A stretch of 46,532 nucleotides of DNA from Hahella ganghwensis DSM 17046 (GCF_000376785.1 NZ_AQXX01000090.1:1-46532), one strand, 5' to 3'. Positions 16,565 through 26,152 are shown, counted from the first letter of the stretch. A program made the numbers and translations. The notes: generated from the letters alone by a model not told the origin.

Positions 16565-18412
16565 TCAGAAGCGAAAGCCCCCTCTCTCGATCTGTGCAGT
16601 CAGTTCCGGCGTCAGACGCTGGTAGTGATCATGGCCGGGAAGGAGGACATGAATCTGATCCTGCTTTTCGGTCAGGTGGTAGCCAGCTTTTTTCAGATCG
16701 ACTTTACGGTATTTAAAGGTTCCTGTTTTTTCAATGGACTGGGTAATGCGAATGAATACGGGAATGGCATATTGGGGAAGAGTGTTTTGCAGGTATGACA
16801 GAAGCTTATCCATATCCAATGTCTCCGTGGGATCTTTAGCGACAATTGTCGCCATGCCGGCCTTGCCGTTGGTTTCCGGGATTTCCACACCGTAGACAAT
16901 GGCTTCGCTGATCTTTCCATATCGATCAAGAACGTTTTCCACCTCGGTTGTCGAAACATTTTCGCCTTTCCAGCGAAAAGTGTCGCCCATGCGGTCCACG
17001 AACTGGAGGTGTCGGCAACCGATTTCCCGCAATACATCGCCGGTATTGAACCAGGCGTCATTTTGGCGGAATGCTCCGCGAATGATCGCTTTTTCTGTCT
17101 CTTCTGATTGAGTGTACCCCTCGAAAGCCCAATGCTCAGTAATTTTCCCCAATAACAGGCCGGGTTCACCACGCTTTACTTTTTCCAGTTTCCCCCGGGC
17201 ATTGCGGATCGGTTCGCGGGTGCCTTCATGAAATTTCACCAGCGCGAACGGCGCCGTGGAAAAGCCGACGGTATTATCCAGATTCAGGAAATTGCTGAAA
17301 CCGATGTTTCCCTCGCTGGCGCCATAAAGTTCAGAAATTTGCTCAATGCCGAATCGACGTTTGAATTGACGCCATATTGATGGACGCAGGCCGTTCCCCA
17401 CCATTTTGCGCAGGCTATGATGCTGGTCGTCAGCTCGTTCCGGCTGGTTCAACAGATAACGACACAGCTCACCCACATAACCAAAACAAGTCGCCTGGTA
17501 ACGACGTACATCGGGCCAGAATTCCGAGGCGGAAAACTTACGTCGAATGGCAATGGATGCACCGGTGATCAGTGTTGCTCCCCAGCATACGACCAGTCCC
17601 GTACCGTGGTATAGCGGTAGTGGGACATACATGACATCATCCGGGGTCAATGATAAGGACATATAGCCCATTCCGCCCATGGCACGGAACCATTTGAGAT
17701 GGCTGCAGGGCGTGGCCTTGGGTAACCCTGTCGTGCCGGAAGTAAACAGGTAGATGGCGGTGTCGCCTGCGACTGGACGATCATCAATGATCGGGTTGTT
17801 TTTGGGATATTCCTGGACCGCCGAGAGTAAATTCACCATATGCTGGGGCGTGGGGGGGTCCTGACCTGACTCGTTGTCGGGAACAAATAACAGGTTGTCC
17901 GCGTTTTGCTGACCGGCCTCTTGCCGTGCTGACTCAAAGTGATCGAGTTGTTCCTCACCTATAACGACCAGTTTAGGATTGGTCAGTCCCAGGCTGTGGG
18001 CCAGGACGCCGCCGCGCTGGGAGGTGTTGATCATGGCGCAGGAGGCTCCCAGTTTCAGTGTCCCGATCAACACGGCAAGAAGCTCCGGGCGGTTTTCCAT
18101 GGCCAATGCGATCACATCACCTCGGCCAATGCCTCTGGCGATCAGGTAATGGGCAATCTGGTTGGCCCAGGTGTTCAGTTCCAGGTAGGTCAGCATGGAG
18201 TCCTGGTAGTAAACGGCGGGACGTTCCCCAAGCCTTTCAGCGTTCTGTTCAATGATATCTCCCATCGCCAGGGCTTTGTCACCTTTCAGCAGAGCGTAAA
18301 AGTAATAGCCTTTTGCGATGGATGGGAGGCGTTTGGCAAGAAAGGGGAGTTGGCGGACCACATCAAGAGGAGAAATCCGCTCAGGTTGTTCCAGAGACTC
18401 TGCGGCAGTCAT
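16565..18412 (-). CDS. atuH: AtuH-like (very-)long-chain acyl-CoA synthetase
   Basis: 615 residues of the FadD6/SLC27-like branch of adenylate-forming enzymes. Motifs: ATP-binding YLFTSGTTGLPKAT (about 222-235), PLYHGTGLVV, ELYGASEGN (A5), WFNTGDVLRE (A7), DRMGDTFRWKGENVSTTEVE (A8) and the C-terminal lysine region KTGTFKYRKVDLKKAGY. It activates a free acid to its CoA thioester. As last gene of atuABCDEFGH it should activate citronellic/geranic acids or chain-shortened products, consistent with its proposed role in Pseudomonas. The gap to atuG is 85 bp. Family is certain; terpenoid substrate is inferred from context. Confidence 0.88.
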   Translation of the reverse strand: MTAAESLEQPERISPLDVVRQLPFLAKRLPSIAKGYYFYALLKGDKALAMGDIIEQNAERLGERPAVYYQDSMLTYLELNTWANQIAHYLIARGIGRGDVIALAMENRPELLAVLIGTLKLGASCAMINTSQRGGVLAHSLGLTNPKLVVIGEEQLDHFESARQEAGQQNADNLLFVPDNESGQDPPTPQHMVNLLSAVQEYPKNNPIIDDRPVAGDTAIYLFTSGTTGLPKATPCSHLKWFRAMGGMGYMSLSLTPDDVMYVPLPLYHGTGLVVCWGATLITGASIAIRRKFSASEFWPDVRRYQATCFGYVGELCRYLLNQPERADDQHHSLRKMVGNGLRPSIWRQFKRRFGIEQISELYGASEGNIGFSNFLNLDNTVGFSTAPFALVKFHEGTREPIRNARGKLEKVKRGEPGLLLGKITEHWAFEGYTQSEETEKAIIRGAFRQNDAWFNTGDVLREIGCRHLQFVDRMGDTFRWKGENVSTTEVENVLDRYGKISEAIVYGVEIPETNGKAGMATIVAKDPTETLDMDKLLSYLQNTLPQYAIPVFIRITQSIEKTGTFKYRKVDLKKAGYHLTEKQDQIHVLLPGHDHYQRLTPELTAQIERGGFRF

Positions 18413-18497
18413 TTGTGTATACCTTTATTATTCTTGAGTTTATGTATTCTTATGAGTCTATTTGATGTTTATTGAATTGTGCCTGCTGATTGTCTGC

Positions 18498-19337
18498 TCA
18501 TCCTGCCTCATCATCAATAAACAGGTCTGTCATCAACGGCTCAGAGGTGTCTGGTTGATACCGGTAGCGATCAAAGTCGGTCACCCCGGATTCTTGCAGA
18601 ATCTCTTCATCAATCAGCCACTCGCCGGTACGGGGCTGGTCTGAAGTCAGCACAGCATAGGCGGCATCTGCCATGATTTCCGGTTGACGTGCCCGGTCCA
18701 GGGCTTTCTTGTTACCAGCCTCGAATTCAACAGCTGCTGTGGCGATCAGGGTTCTGGGCCACAACGAGTTCACCGAAATACCGTAGCGTTTGAATTCCTG
18801 GGACATTCCCAGTGAGAGCATGGACATGCTGTATTTGGTCAGGGTGTAAGGTGAGTATTGAGCGAACCATTTAGGATTCAGGTTAATCGGTGGTGAGAGG
18901 TTGAGAATATGACCGGACTCGGATTTTTTGAGCCATGGCAGTGCTGCCTGGGCGGTGGCAATCACCGCGCGGGTATTGATCTGATACATAAGATCAACCC
19001 GTTTCAATGGTGTGTGTTCAACCCCGGACAGCTTTATGGCGCCGGCATTGTTGATGACTGCATCAATACCTCCGAACCTCTCGGCGGTGGCCTGTGCCAT
19101 GGACGTCAGACTGGTCTCATTCCGTACATCGATCTGTATCGGAAGTGCCTGACCACCGGCCGCTTCAACTTCTTCTGCCACACTAAAAATGGTACCGGGA
19201 AGCTTGGGGTGAGGCTCGGCAGATTTAGCGGCCAGTACAATATTGGCGCCGTCAGCAGCAAACTTCAATGCCATGGAGCGGCCAATACCACGACTACCGC
19301 CGGTTATAATAATCGTTTTATCTTTCAAGGTTTTCAT
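18498..19337 (-). CDS. atuG: AtuG-like short-chain dehydrogenase (HSDL2-like)
   Basis: 279 residues. N-terminal NAD(P)-binding TGGSRGIGRSMALKFA (about 12-27), NNAGAIKLSG (about 94-103), catalytic Ser in LNLSPP and the Tyr-Lys pair in YSPYTLTKYS (about 165-174), followed by ISVNSLWPRT. The missing 'PG' after the cofactor loop and the long KSAEPHPKLPGTI insert are typical of hydroxysteroid-dehydrogenase-like-2 proteins rather than classical ketoreductases. It lies between atuH and atuF and should act on a hydroxy or keto intermediate of terpenoid oxidation; the real substrate is unknown. Confidence 0.87.
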   Translation of the reverse strand: MKTLKDKTIIITGGSRGIGRSMALKFAADGANIVLAAKSAEPHPKLPGTIFSVAEEVEAAGGQALPIQIDVRNETSLTSMAQATAERFGGIDAVINNAGAIKLSGVEHTPLKRVDLMYQINTRAVIATAQAALPWLKKSESGHILNLSPPINLNPKWFAQYSPYTLTKYSMSMLSLGMSQEFKRYGISVNSLWPRTLIATAAVEFEAGNKKALDRARQPEIMADAAYAVLTSDQPRTGEWLIDEEILQESGVTDFDRYRYQPDTSEPLMTDLFIDDEAG

Positions 19338-19381
19338 TTGGCTGTTCTGTCCTATAGTCGGAGCGAATTCTGTTGTTTATT

Positions 19382-21340
19382 TCAGTCGTCTGCGTCAATT
19401 TCAATCAATAGTTCTCGGACTCTGACCTGATCACCGGCGCTGACCATGACTGAAGCCACTTTGCCATTGGTGTCTGCTTTAAGTGGGTGTTCCATTTTCA
19501 TGGCTTCCAGTATGACCAGTGTATCGCCCCGGCTGACGGACTGTCCTGCCGTCACGAGTACGTCAACAATCGCGCCGTCCATGGAGGCCTTGATTTTTCC
19601 GTCGCCTGTAACGTCTCCTGCTTCTGCAGCTTCCAGTGTCAGGTCCTGATAGCAATAGGTCTGTCCCTGTATATTTAGAAATACATTATCCCGGTTACAT
19701 AGAAACCGTACCCTGCGACGAATGTCATTCTCGACAAACACCAGCTCGCAATCATGGATGGAAATGATCTTCAGATGGAGCTGTTCATCCTGTTTACGGA
19801 CGCTAAACTCATGGTCTCCGCTGGTTTCCAGGGCAATCTCCACGACTTGATCCTGGAGGCGGAGTTCATATGGCCAGGGAGCCCGATTGGCACTCCACCA
19901 GTTGAAGTGCTGATGATCGGAATGTTGTTGGAAGTACAGAATGATGGCTGCCAGTGCATGTGAAAGCAGTGATCCACTTACCGGTTGTAGTGATGCGTCC
20001 TGCTGTAATTGCTCTTCTATAAAAGCGGTTGTTGCCTGGCCCTGGGTAAATACCGGATGTTTCAATATGCTCGCAAGAAAGAACTGATTCGTAGTAACAC
20101 CAAACAGAGAAGAGTCTTCCACGGTCCTAAGAAGGCGCCTTCTGGCCTCTTCGCGGTCAGTGCCATAACTGATCACTTTAGCCAGCATAGGGTCGTAGTG
20201 AGGGCTGACGTGCTGACCACTGCGAATGCCATCGTCTATGCGAATTCCCTCAGCGAGGGCCGGTTGCCAGGAGAGTATCTGGCCTGTCTGTGGCAGGAAT
20301 TGATTGGCAGGGTCTTCCGCATAAAGACGCACTTCCATGGCGTGGCCCGTTATTTGAATCTGTTCCTGTAAAACGGGTAGAGGGTGTCCATTGGCAACAT
20401 TCAATTGCCAGGCAACAAGATCAAAGCCGGTGATAAGTTCCGTTACCGGATGTTCAACCTGCAGCCGTGTATTCATTTCGAGGAAGTAGAAGTTTTTTTC
20501 CTGGTCTACCAGAAATTCAACGGTTCCGGCCCCGACGTAATCACAGGCCAGTGCTGCATTGACGGCAGCTTGTCCCATGCGTTGGCGTAGCGTTTCATCC
20601 ACAAACGGGGAGGGGGCTTCTTCGACCACTTTCTGGTGGCGACGCTGAATAGAGCAGTCCCGCTCTCCCAGATATACGGCGTTCCCGTGCTGGTCTGCAA
20701 AAACCTGGATTTCTATGTGTCGAGGCTGCATTAATGCTTTTTCCAGAATCAGCTCTCCGCTGCCAAAGGCATTGGTTGCTTCTGAACGGGCGGTTTTCAG
20801 CTGGGCCAGGAGCTCTTCATCTTTGAACACCAGACGCATTCCCCGCCCACCACCGCCGGCAGATGCCTTGATCATCAGCGGGAAGCCGATCCTGCGTGCA
20901 GCATTGGTCAGGCTGTCATCATCCTGAGCTTCACCCTCATAGCCGGGAATGCAGGGCACGTCAGCCTTCTGCATGGCAATCTTTGACAGTCGTTTGCTGC
21001 CCATCAGCTTGATGGCCGCTGCAGGAGGGCCGATAAAGGTAATGTTTTCCTGTTCACAACGGTCGGCAAACTCCGCATTTTCGGACAGGAATCCGTAGCC
21101 TGGGTGAACGGCGTCAGCACGGGTTTTCCGGCATGCATCCAGAATTTTATCCATATCCAGGTAGGACTCGCCGACGGCGGGACCACCAATGTTCACCGCT
21201 TCATCAGCCATGGCTACATGAGGGGAATGTTGATCCGCCAGACTGTAAACGGCGACGGTTCGGAAGCCCAGCTCCCTGGCAGTGCGAATCACCCGGCAGG
21301 CAATTTCGCCCCGGTTGGCAATCAGGACTTTGGTAAACAT
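19382..21340 (-). CDS. atuF: Geranyl-CoA carboxylase, biotin-carrying alpha subunit
   Basis: 652 residues from ATG 21340, which has AAGGGG upstream; an in-frame ATG at 21373 lacks one and would add 11 residues. Biotin carboxylase: LIANRGEIACRVIRTARELG at the N-terminus, ATP-grasp with the Gly loop GGGGRGM (about 163), EMNTRLQVEHPVTE (about 287-300). The C-terminal biotin carrier domain has EAMKMEHPLKA with biotinyl Lys at about 615. It carboxylates biotin using ATP and bicarbonate; AtuC transfers CO2 to the gamma carbon of geranyl-CoA. Methylcrotonyl- and propionyl-CoA carboxylases look alike; the atu gene order decides. The short gap to atuE (45 bp) supports one operon. Confidence 0.92.
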   Translation of the reverse strand: MFTKVLIANRGEIACRVIRTARELGFRTVAVYSLADQHSPHVAMADEAVNIGGPAVGESYLDMDKILDACRKTRADAVHPGYGFLSENAEFADRCEQENITFIGPPAAAIKLMGSKRLSKIAMQKADVPCIPGYEGEAQDDDSLTNAARRIGFPLMIKASAGGGGRGMRLVFKDEELLAQLKTARSEATNAFGSGELILEKALMQPRHIEIQVFADQHGNAVYLGERDCSIQRRHQKVVEEAPSPFVDETLRQRMGQAAVNAALACDYVGAGTVEFLVDQEKNFYFLEMNTRLQVEHPVTELITGFDLVAWQLNVANGHPLPVLQEQIQITGHAMEVRLYAEDPANQFLPQTGQILSWQPALAEGIRIDDGIRSGQHVSPHYDPMLAKVISYGTDREEARRRLLRTVEDSSLFGVTTNQFFLASILKHPVFTQGQATTAFIEEQLQQDASLQPVSGSLLSHALAAIILYFQQHSDHQHFNWWSANRAPWPYELRLQDQVVEIALETSGDHEFSVRKQDEQLHLKIISIHDCELVFVENDIRRRVRFLCNRDNVFLNIQGQTYCYQDLTLEAAEAGDVTGDGKIKASMDGAIVDVLVTAGQSVSRGDTLVILEAMKMEHPLKADTNGKVASVMVSAGDQVRVRELLIEIDADD

Positions 21341-21385
21341 GTGATGCCCCTTGTTATGATTGGTGCTGTTCATTTGAGTCGTGCA

Positions 21386-22228
21386 TTACTCAGCCCAGGC
21401 GGGTTTGCGTTTTTGCATGAAGGCCATGGTGCCTTCTTTGCCTTCATCCCCCTGAACTGCCTGGCCGAACTGTTGTGCGGCTCTGTCGAGCAATGATTCC
21501 AGAGGTTCCTGATCAACCGCCAGCAGCAATGATTTGGTGATGGCGTTAGCCTGTGGGGCGCAGCGTTTTACCTGGATGAGTATTTCTTCGATGGTCTCCT
21601 GAAGCGTATCGTCACTGTCGACGACGTCATGCACCAAGCCGAGACGTTCGGCCTCATCCCCATTGAACCGGGCTCCCAGTAATGCCAACCGACGGGTTTG
21701 GGTTAGCCCGATACGTTTAACGACAAAGGGCGCAATCTGAGCGGGAGGAATGCCCAGACCGGTCTCGGGCAATCCGAACTGAGAGTTTTTATGGGCTATC
21801 GCCACATCGCTGACACATGCCAGCCCAAAGCCTCCCCCCAGAACGGCACCTTCAATGACGGCAATGACCACCTGGGGCGCGGCATTGACCATGGTGATCA
21901 TGCGACCGAAATCACGGTTCAGCATGGCAAAGGGATCTTCTGAAGACTGTCCGACAGCACTTCTGGCATTGGCCATATCGCCAATATCTCCGCCAGCGCA
22001 GAAATTACCCTCTGCACCTCTTAGAACGACTGCCCTGATCGATCGGTCTGAATGTATTTCTTCAAAAACAGTCATCAGTTCGTGCACCATTTTCAGAGAC
22101 ATGGCGTTGCGTACCTTTGGCCGATCCAAGGTAATAAAAAGAGCGTGATCCTGGCGCTCTATTTTGAGGGTCTCTGTGTTCGTCAGTGTTTCTGTGTCGG
22201 CTCTTGTTTCTGTATTAGGTGAAGTCAT
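21386..22228 (-). CDS. atuE: AtuE-like enoyl-CoA hydratase (isohexenylglutaconyl-CoA hydratase)
   Basis: 280 residues from ATG 22228, which has a GTGGAAC-like site; the frame stays open up to a TTG at 22285, so a longer form is possible. The N-terminus is a Thr/Glu-rich tract (TETRADTETLTNTETL), then the crotonase fold: LDRPKVRNAMSL (about 39-50), oxyanion-hole loop RGAEGNFCAGGDIGDM and AVIEGAVLGGGFGLACVSDV, with a Glu in GLPETGLGIPP at the usual catalytic position. It would hydrate the carboxylated geranyl-CoA product. Next to atuC (gap about 60 bp), as in Pseudomonas. Confidence 0.88.
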   Translation of the reverse strand: MTSPNTETRADTETLTNTETLKIERQDHALFITLDRPKVRNAMSLKMVHELMTVFEEIHSDRSIRAVVLRGAEGNFCAGGDIGDMANARSAVGQSSEDPFAMLNRDFGRMITMVNAAPQVVIAVIEGAVLGGGFGLACVSDVAIAHKNSQFGLPETGLGIPPAQIAPFVVKRIGLTQTRRLALLGARFNGDEAERLGLVHDVVDSDDTLQETIEEILIQVKRCAPQANAITKSLLLAVDQEPLESLLDRAAQQFGQAVQGDEGKEGTMAFMQKRKPAWAE

Positions 22229-22288
22229 ATCGGTTCCACGGATTCTTGTTCTTTCATTGTGTTTTGCCATTGCTGATCGCAGCAAAGA

Positions 22289-23905
22289 TCAGAATCTGGC
22301 GACGCCGAAACTGATCTGGCGAAGAGGTCGCTGATCCGCTTCGTAGCAAGTGTCCAGTACAAAGGCCAGCACCTGCCGGGTGTCGCGAGGGTCTATCAGA
22401 CCGTCATCCCAGAGCCGGGCGGTGCCATAGAGGGCTGTAGAACCACTGTCCAGTTTCTCGGCTGTGGCTTGTTCCAGTGCATCCAGCATTTTGGGATCCG
22501 GTGTGAGTCCCATCTTGGCCTGTTTTTCTTCAGTGACTATTCTCAGGACCTTTCCTGCCTGAGCGCCTCCCATCACGGCCGTTCGGCTGTTGGGCCAGGC
22601 AAAGATAAATCTGGGATCAAGGCCGCGTCCGCACATGGCGTAGTTGCCGGCACCGTAGGAGCCGCCAACCACCATGGTGATACGCGGCACTTTGGCATTG
22701 GCAACTGCCTGAATCATTTTGGATCCGTGTTTGATCACGCCATTCTGTTCTGAATCCGTTCCCACCATGAAGCCGGTTGTATTGTGAAAGAATAGAATGG
22801 CGGTATTGCTTTGCTCGCAGAGCTGGATGAACTGGGAAGCTTTTGCCGCCCCTTGCGGGGTGATGGGACCGTTGTTACCGATAATTCCGCAGGACATGCC
22901 CTGGATTTTGATAAACCCGCACACAGTCTGCTGATCGTATAGAGGTTTGAAGTCCAGAAATTCGGAGCCGTCGGCAATCCGGGCAATAATTTCACGGACA
23001 TCGTAGGGTTTCTTGGGGTCATCAGGCACGATACCCAGAAGGTCCGTGGCCGGGTAAAGCGGTTCCTGCCAGGATTGTTCACAGCTTCGGGAATCGCTCG
23101 CGTTCCAGGGCATCTGGTGGAGAATCTCGCGCGCAATGCGCACGCCGTCGGCATCGTCTTCCGCCAGAAACTCAGCTGTACCGGCCACAGAGGCATGCAT
23201 CTCTGCACCGCCAAGGTCCTCATCGGTAGCAATTTCACCGGTGGCTGCTTTCAACAGTGGAGGACCGGCCAGAAACATTTTGGACTTATCTTTGACCACG
23301 ATACAGTAGTCCGATAATCCAGGTTGATAGGCTCCACCGGCAGTGGCATTACCATGCACGATCGTTATCTGCGGGATACCCGCAGCTGACATGCGTGCCT
23401 GATTGGCAAAGCCTCTGGCGCCTAACACGAAAATATCATTGGCATAATTCAGGTTGGCACCGCCGGATTCGGCCAGGGTCACGACTGGTAACTTGTTCTC
23501 CATGGCAATTTGTTGAATCCGCAGAGTCTTATCAAGCCCTGCCGGTGAGATAGTGCCGCCTTTGATGGTGCTGTTACTGGCTACTACCAGACAGCGTATC
23601 CCCTGCACATAGCCAATTCCGGCAATGACTCCGCCGCCAGCCATGGAGCCGTCCTTGTCGTCATGCATTTTGTAGCCAGCCAGCGAGCAGAGTTCGAGGA
23701 AGGGAGTTCCTCGGTCCAGCAGCAAATTGAGGCGTTCCCGAGGAAGTAATTTGCCTCGTTTATGAAATTTTTCCCTGGCCTCCTGGGCTTTTTCCAGCAC
23801 TTTTCTTTCGATCTCACGAAACTCCTCCAGGGCAGACTCCATGGCCTTCCGGTTTTGGGAGAATTCTTCTGAGTTCGGATTAATGAGAGACTCTATGACC
23901 GGCAT
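22289..23905 (-). CDS. atuC: Geranyl-CoA carboxylase, carboxyltransferase beta subunit
   Basis: 538 residues, the normal length of acyl-CoA carboxylase beta subunits. N-terminal and C-terminal carboxyltransferase halves are both present: RGKLLPRERLNLLLDRGTPF, GNATAGGAYQPGLSDYCIVV, FLAGPPLLKAATGE, then FFHNTTGFMVG and VVGGSYGAGNYAMCGRGLDP. At the acyl pocket it reads RGFANQARMSA where methylcrotonyl-CoA carboxylases have a bulkier R-x-F-Y-N-Q stretch; smaller residues fit a C10 substrate. It pairs with AtuF in an alpha6-beta6 holoenzyme in the characterised Pseudomonas case. The 12-bp gap to atuD shows tight coupling. Confidence 0.92.
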   Translation of the reverse strand: MPVIESLINPNSEEFSQNRKAMESALEEFREIERKVLEKAQEAREKFHKRGKLLPRERLNLLLDRGTPFLELCSLAGYKMHDDKDGSMAGGGVIAGIGYVQGIRCLVVASNSTIKGGTISPAGLDKTLRIQQIAMENKLPVVTLAESGGANLNYANDIFVLGARGFANQARMSAAGIPQITIVHGNATAGGAYQPGLSDYCIVVKDKSKMFLAGPPLLKAATGEIATDEDLGGAEMHASVAGTAEFLAEDDADGVRIAREILHQMPWNASDSRSCEQSWQEPLYPATDLLGIVPDDPKKPYDVREIIARIADGSEFLDFKPLYDQQTVCGFIKIQGMSCGIIGNNGPITPQGAAKASQFIQLCEQSNTAILFFHNTTGFMVGTDSEQNGVIKHGSKMIQAVANAKVPRITMVVGGSYGAGNYAMCGRGLDPRFIFAWPNSRTAVMGGAQAGKVLRIVTEEKQAKMGLTPDPKMLDALEQATAEKLDSGSTALYGTARLWDDGLIDPRDTRQVLAFVLDTCYEADQRPLRQISFGVARF

Positions 23906-23917
23906 GGCATATCTCCA

Positions 23918-25075
23918 CTACTTCTTTTTACCGGGCAAAGTGCCCATTAGTTTGCAGATAATGCCCAGCATGATTTCATCAGCACCACCACCGATGGAAA
24001 CCAGCCGCACATCCCGATAAGCTCTGGAAACCGGGTTGTCCCACATATAGCCCATACCGCCCCAGTACTGCAGACAACTGTCAGTGACCTCACGACCGAG
24101 GCGACCGGCTTTCAGTTTTGCCATGGACGCCAGGCTGGTCACATCTTTGCCCGCGATGTACATTTCGCAGGCCCGGTAGGTCAGTGCCCGCAAAGCTTCG
24201 ATTTCGGTTTGCAGCTCTGCCATTCTGAAGTGAATGACCTGATTGTCGATCAGTGGTTGGCCGAATGTCGCACGCTCACGACAGTACCCTATGGTGTCAT
24301 TGACGCAGCATTCCAACGCCTTGATAACATTGGCGGCTCCCCAGAGCCTCTCTTCCTGGAACTGCATCATTTGCATCATGAATCCCATACCTTCGGCCCC
24401 TATCCGGTAACGTTGGGGGACTCTGACGTCGTCGAGAAATACCTGGGCAGTCAGCGAGCTGCGCATCCCCAGTTTATCCAGTTTGGGGGCGACTTCGATG
24501 CCGGGCAGATTCATGGGGACAACAATGAGTGATTTATTGCTGTGAGGCTTACCTTCGGATGTGTTGGCCAGCAGGCACATGAAATCTGCTTTGGGGGAGT
24601 TGGTAATCCACATCTTTGAACCACTGATGACGTAATCGTCTCCGTCTTTCCGCGCAACGGTTTTCAAACCTGCGACATCAGAGCCGGCGGAGGTTTCGCT
24701 GACACCTATACAGCCAATCATTTCTCCTCGGATCGCTGGCGCCAGGAATTGTTCCTTCAGTTCATCCGAACCAAACCGTGCAATGGCAGGTGTACACATG
24801 TCAGTCTGGACGCCGATGGATAATGCCACACCTCCGCTGGTGCAGGTGCCAAGCTCTTCTGCGGCGATCATGTTGTAGCTGTAATCCAGACCCATGCCTC
24901 CAAATTCTTCTGGCTTGTGGATGCCAAGCAGTCCCAGATCACCAAGCTTTCTGAATATTTCATGCATGGGAAATTCGCCGGCTTTTTCCCATTCATCGGT
25001 ATGGGGGTTAAGCTCCTTTTCGACAAAATTTCTGACGGTGCGACGTATCTCGTTGTGTTCCTGTGTAAGCAGCAT
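23918..25075 (-). CDS. atuD: AtuD-like citronellyl-CoA dehydrogenase (acyl-CoA dehydrogenase family)
   Basis: 385 residues with full acyl-CoA dehydrogenase architecture: N-terminal helices, FAD-binding CIGVSETSAGSDVAGLKT (about 122-139), WITNSPKADF, and the C-terminal domain ERATFGQPL, LQYWGGMGYM. The catalytic Glu of medium-chain enzymes (EGT) is replaced by Gly in SIGGGADEIM; as in isovaleryl-CoA dehydrogenases, the base is probably the Glu in FQEERLW (about 250). This branch handles methyl-branched substrates. Predicted role: FAD-dependent oxidation of citronellyl-CoA to geranyl-CoA, passing electrons to ETF. Substrate is inferred from the cluster. Confidence 0.9.
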   Translation of the reverse strand: MLLTQEHNEIRRTVRNFVEKELNPHTDEWEKAGEFPMHEIFRKLGDLGLLGIHKPEEFGGMGLDYSYNMIAAEELGTCTSGGVALSIGVQTDMCTPAIARFGSDELKEQFLAPAIRGEMIGCIGVSETSAGSDVAGLKTVARKDGDDYVISGSKMWITNSPKADFMCLLANTSEGKPHSNKSLIVVPMNLPGIEVAPKLDKLGMRSSLTAQVFLDDVRVPQRYRIGAEGMGFMMQMMQFQEERLWGAANVIKALECCVNDTIGYCRERATFGQPLIDNQVIHFRMAELQTEIEALRALTYRACEMYIAGKDVTSLASMAKLKAGRLGREVTDSCLQYWGGMGYMWDNPVSRAYRDVRLVSIGGGADEIMLGIICKLMGTLPGKKK

Positions 25076-25218
25076 GGTGTAATGCCTCGTTTATTATTCT
25101 ATTAGTGTTACGGGTCCCCACTGATGAAGACCCCGAATAACCGTAGCTTTAATTCGATCGTCCTGAATAGGCTGATTTAGATTGTTTGTCTTTGGGTAGA
25201 TAAATCGGCAGCACTGGA
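25076..25218 (-). other. 143-bp gap inside the atu operon (atuB-atuD)
   Basis: This is the longest gap within the cluster. It contains the weak hairpin CGGGTC / GACCCCG near 25118-25137 and no open frame. It may hold an internal promoter or an RNA processing site, but nothing definite is seen. Confidence 0.3.
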
Positions 25219-26085
25219 TTAATCATCTTGCAGTACCTGTGGAGTGACCGAGCGATGAAATCCGTTATATTCCTCTACATGATTGGCTTTGGGGAGTGGC
25301 CAGTGGCGTCCTCCAAGAGGGGCCGCACCGTCGATTCGGATCGTTTCGCCACTGATAAAACTGGCGCCGGGGCTGAGGAGAAAACTGATGGTGCTGGCGA
25401 CTTCCGCCTCGGTTCCCAGCCGTTTCAGGGGAACGGCGTTTTGCAGTGATTTGATCATGGGCTTCATGCTGGCATCGTAATTGTCCATCCCACTGGAGGC
25501 GATCCAGCCGGGGGCCACAGCATTGACCCTGACTCCGGAAACTGCCCATTCCACCGCTGCGGTTTTGGTCAGGTTATCCATACCGGAACGGGCTGCGCCG
25601 GAATGACCCATGCCGGGCATACCGCCCCACATGTCGGCGATAATATTGACTATCGCCCCACCGTGTTTACGCATGGATTGGTTGTACACTTCCCGTGCCA
25701 TCAAAAATCCACCCACCAGATTGGTGCGGACGACAGTTTCGAATCCTTTTTGGTTAATTGCTGCAAGAGGTGAGGGGTACTGGCCGCCTGCGTTGTTTAC
25801 CAGGCCGTGGATATTACCGTGGCTGGTTGTAATCTCTTTGATCGTGGCAATGACCTTATCTTCTTCCCTGATGTCACATACGTATGAGGAAACCTGTCCT
25901 CCATCTTCAAGGATTTCAGCTGACACCTGATCAAGCTTTTCCTGCTTGCGGCCAATAATCACAACATGGGCTCCCAGGGCCGCCAGTTCGTGGGCCGTAC
26001 AGCGGCCAATCCCACTACCTCCGCCGGTGACTACGATCGTTTTTTCTTGAAACAGATCATTTCTGAAGATGGATGAATAACTCAT
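25219..26085 (-). CDS. atuB: AtuB-like SDR, resembling trans-2-enoyl-CoA reductases (PECR type)
   Basis: 288 residues. Cofactor motif VTGGGSGIGRCTAHELAALG (about 20-39) and NNAGGQYPSP are normal. The catalytic centre is not: instead of Ser...Tyr-x-x-x-Lys it reads IIADMWGG, then GHSGAARSGMDNLTKT, so Tyr and Lys are replaced by Ser and Arg. The same HSGAAR-type motif occurs in peroxisomal trans-2-enoyl-CoA reductase and related dienoyl-CoA reductases. AtuB has been proposed as an alcohol or aldehyde dehydrogenase for citronellol; the sequence suits enoyl-CoA reduction better. The gap to atuA is 67 bp. Confidence 0.87.
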   Translation of the reverse strand: MSYSSIFRNDLFQEKTIVVTGGGSGIGRCTAHELAALGAHVVIIGRKQEKLDQVSAEILEDGGQVSSYVCDIREEDKVIATIKEITTSHGNIHGLVNNAGGQYPSPLAAINQKGFETVVRTNLVGGFLMAREVYNQSMRKHGGAIVNIIADMWGGMPGMGHSGAARSGMDNLTKTAAVEWAVSGVRVNAVAPGWIASSGMDNYDASMKPMIKSLQNAVPLKRLGTEAEVASTISFLLSPGASFISGETIRIDGAAPLGGRHWPLPKANHVEEYNGFHRSVTPQVLQDD

Positions 26086-26152
26086 GGTGGAACCCTTTAT
26101 CCTGGCGTTTAATTAACTTCGGTCTGGCTTGTTGGTGTCCGCTTGTCGCTGG

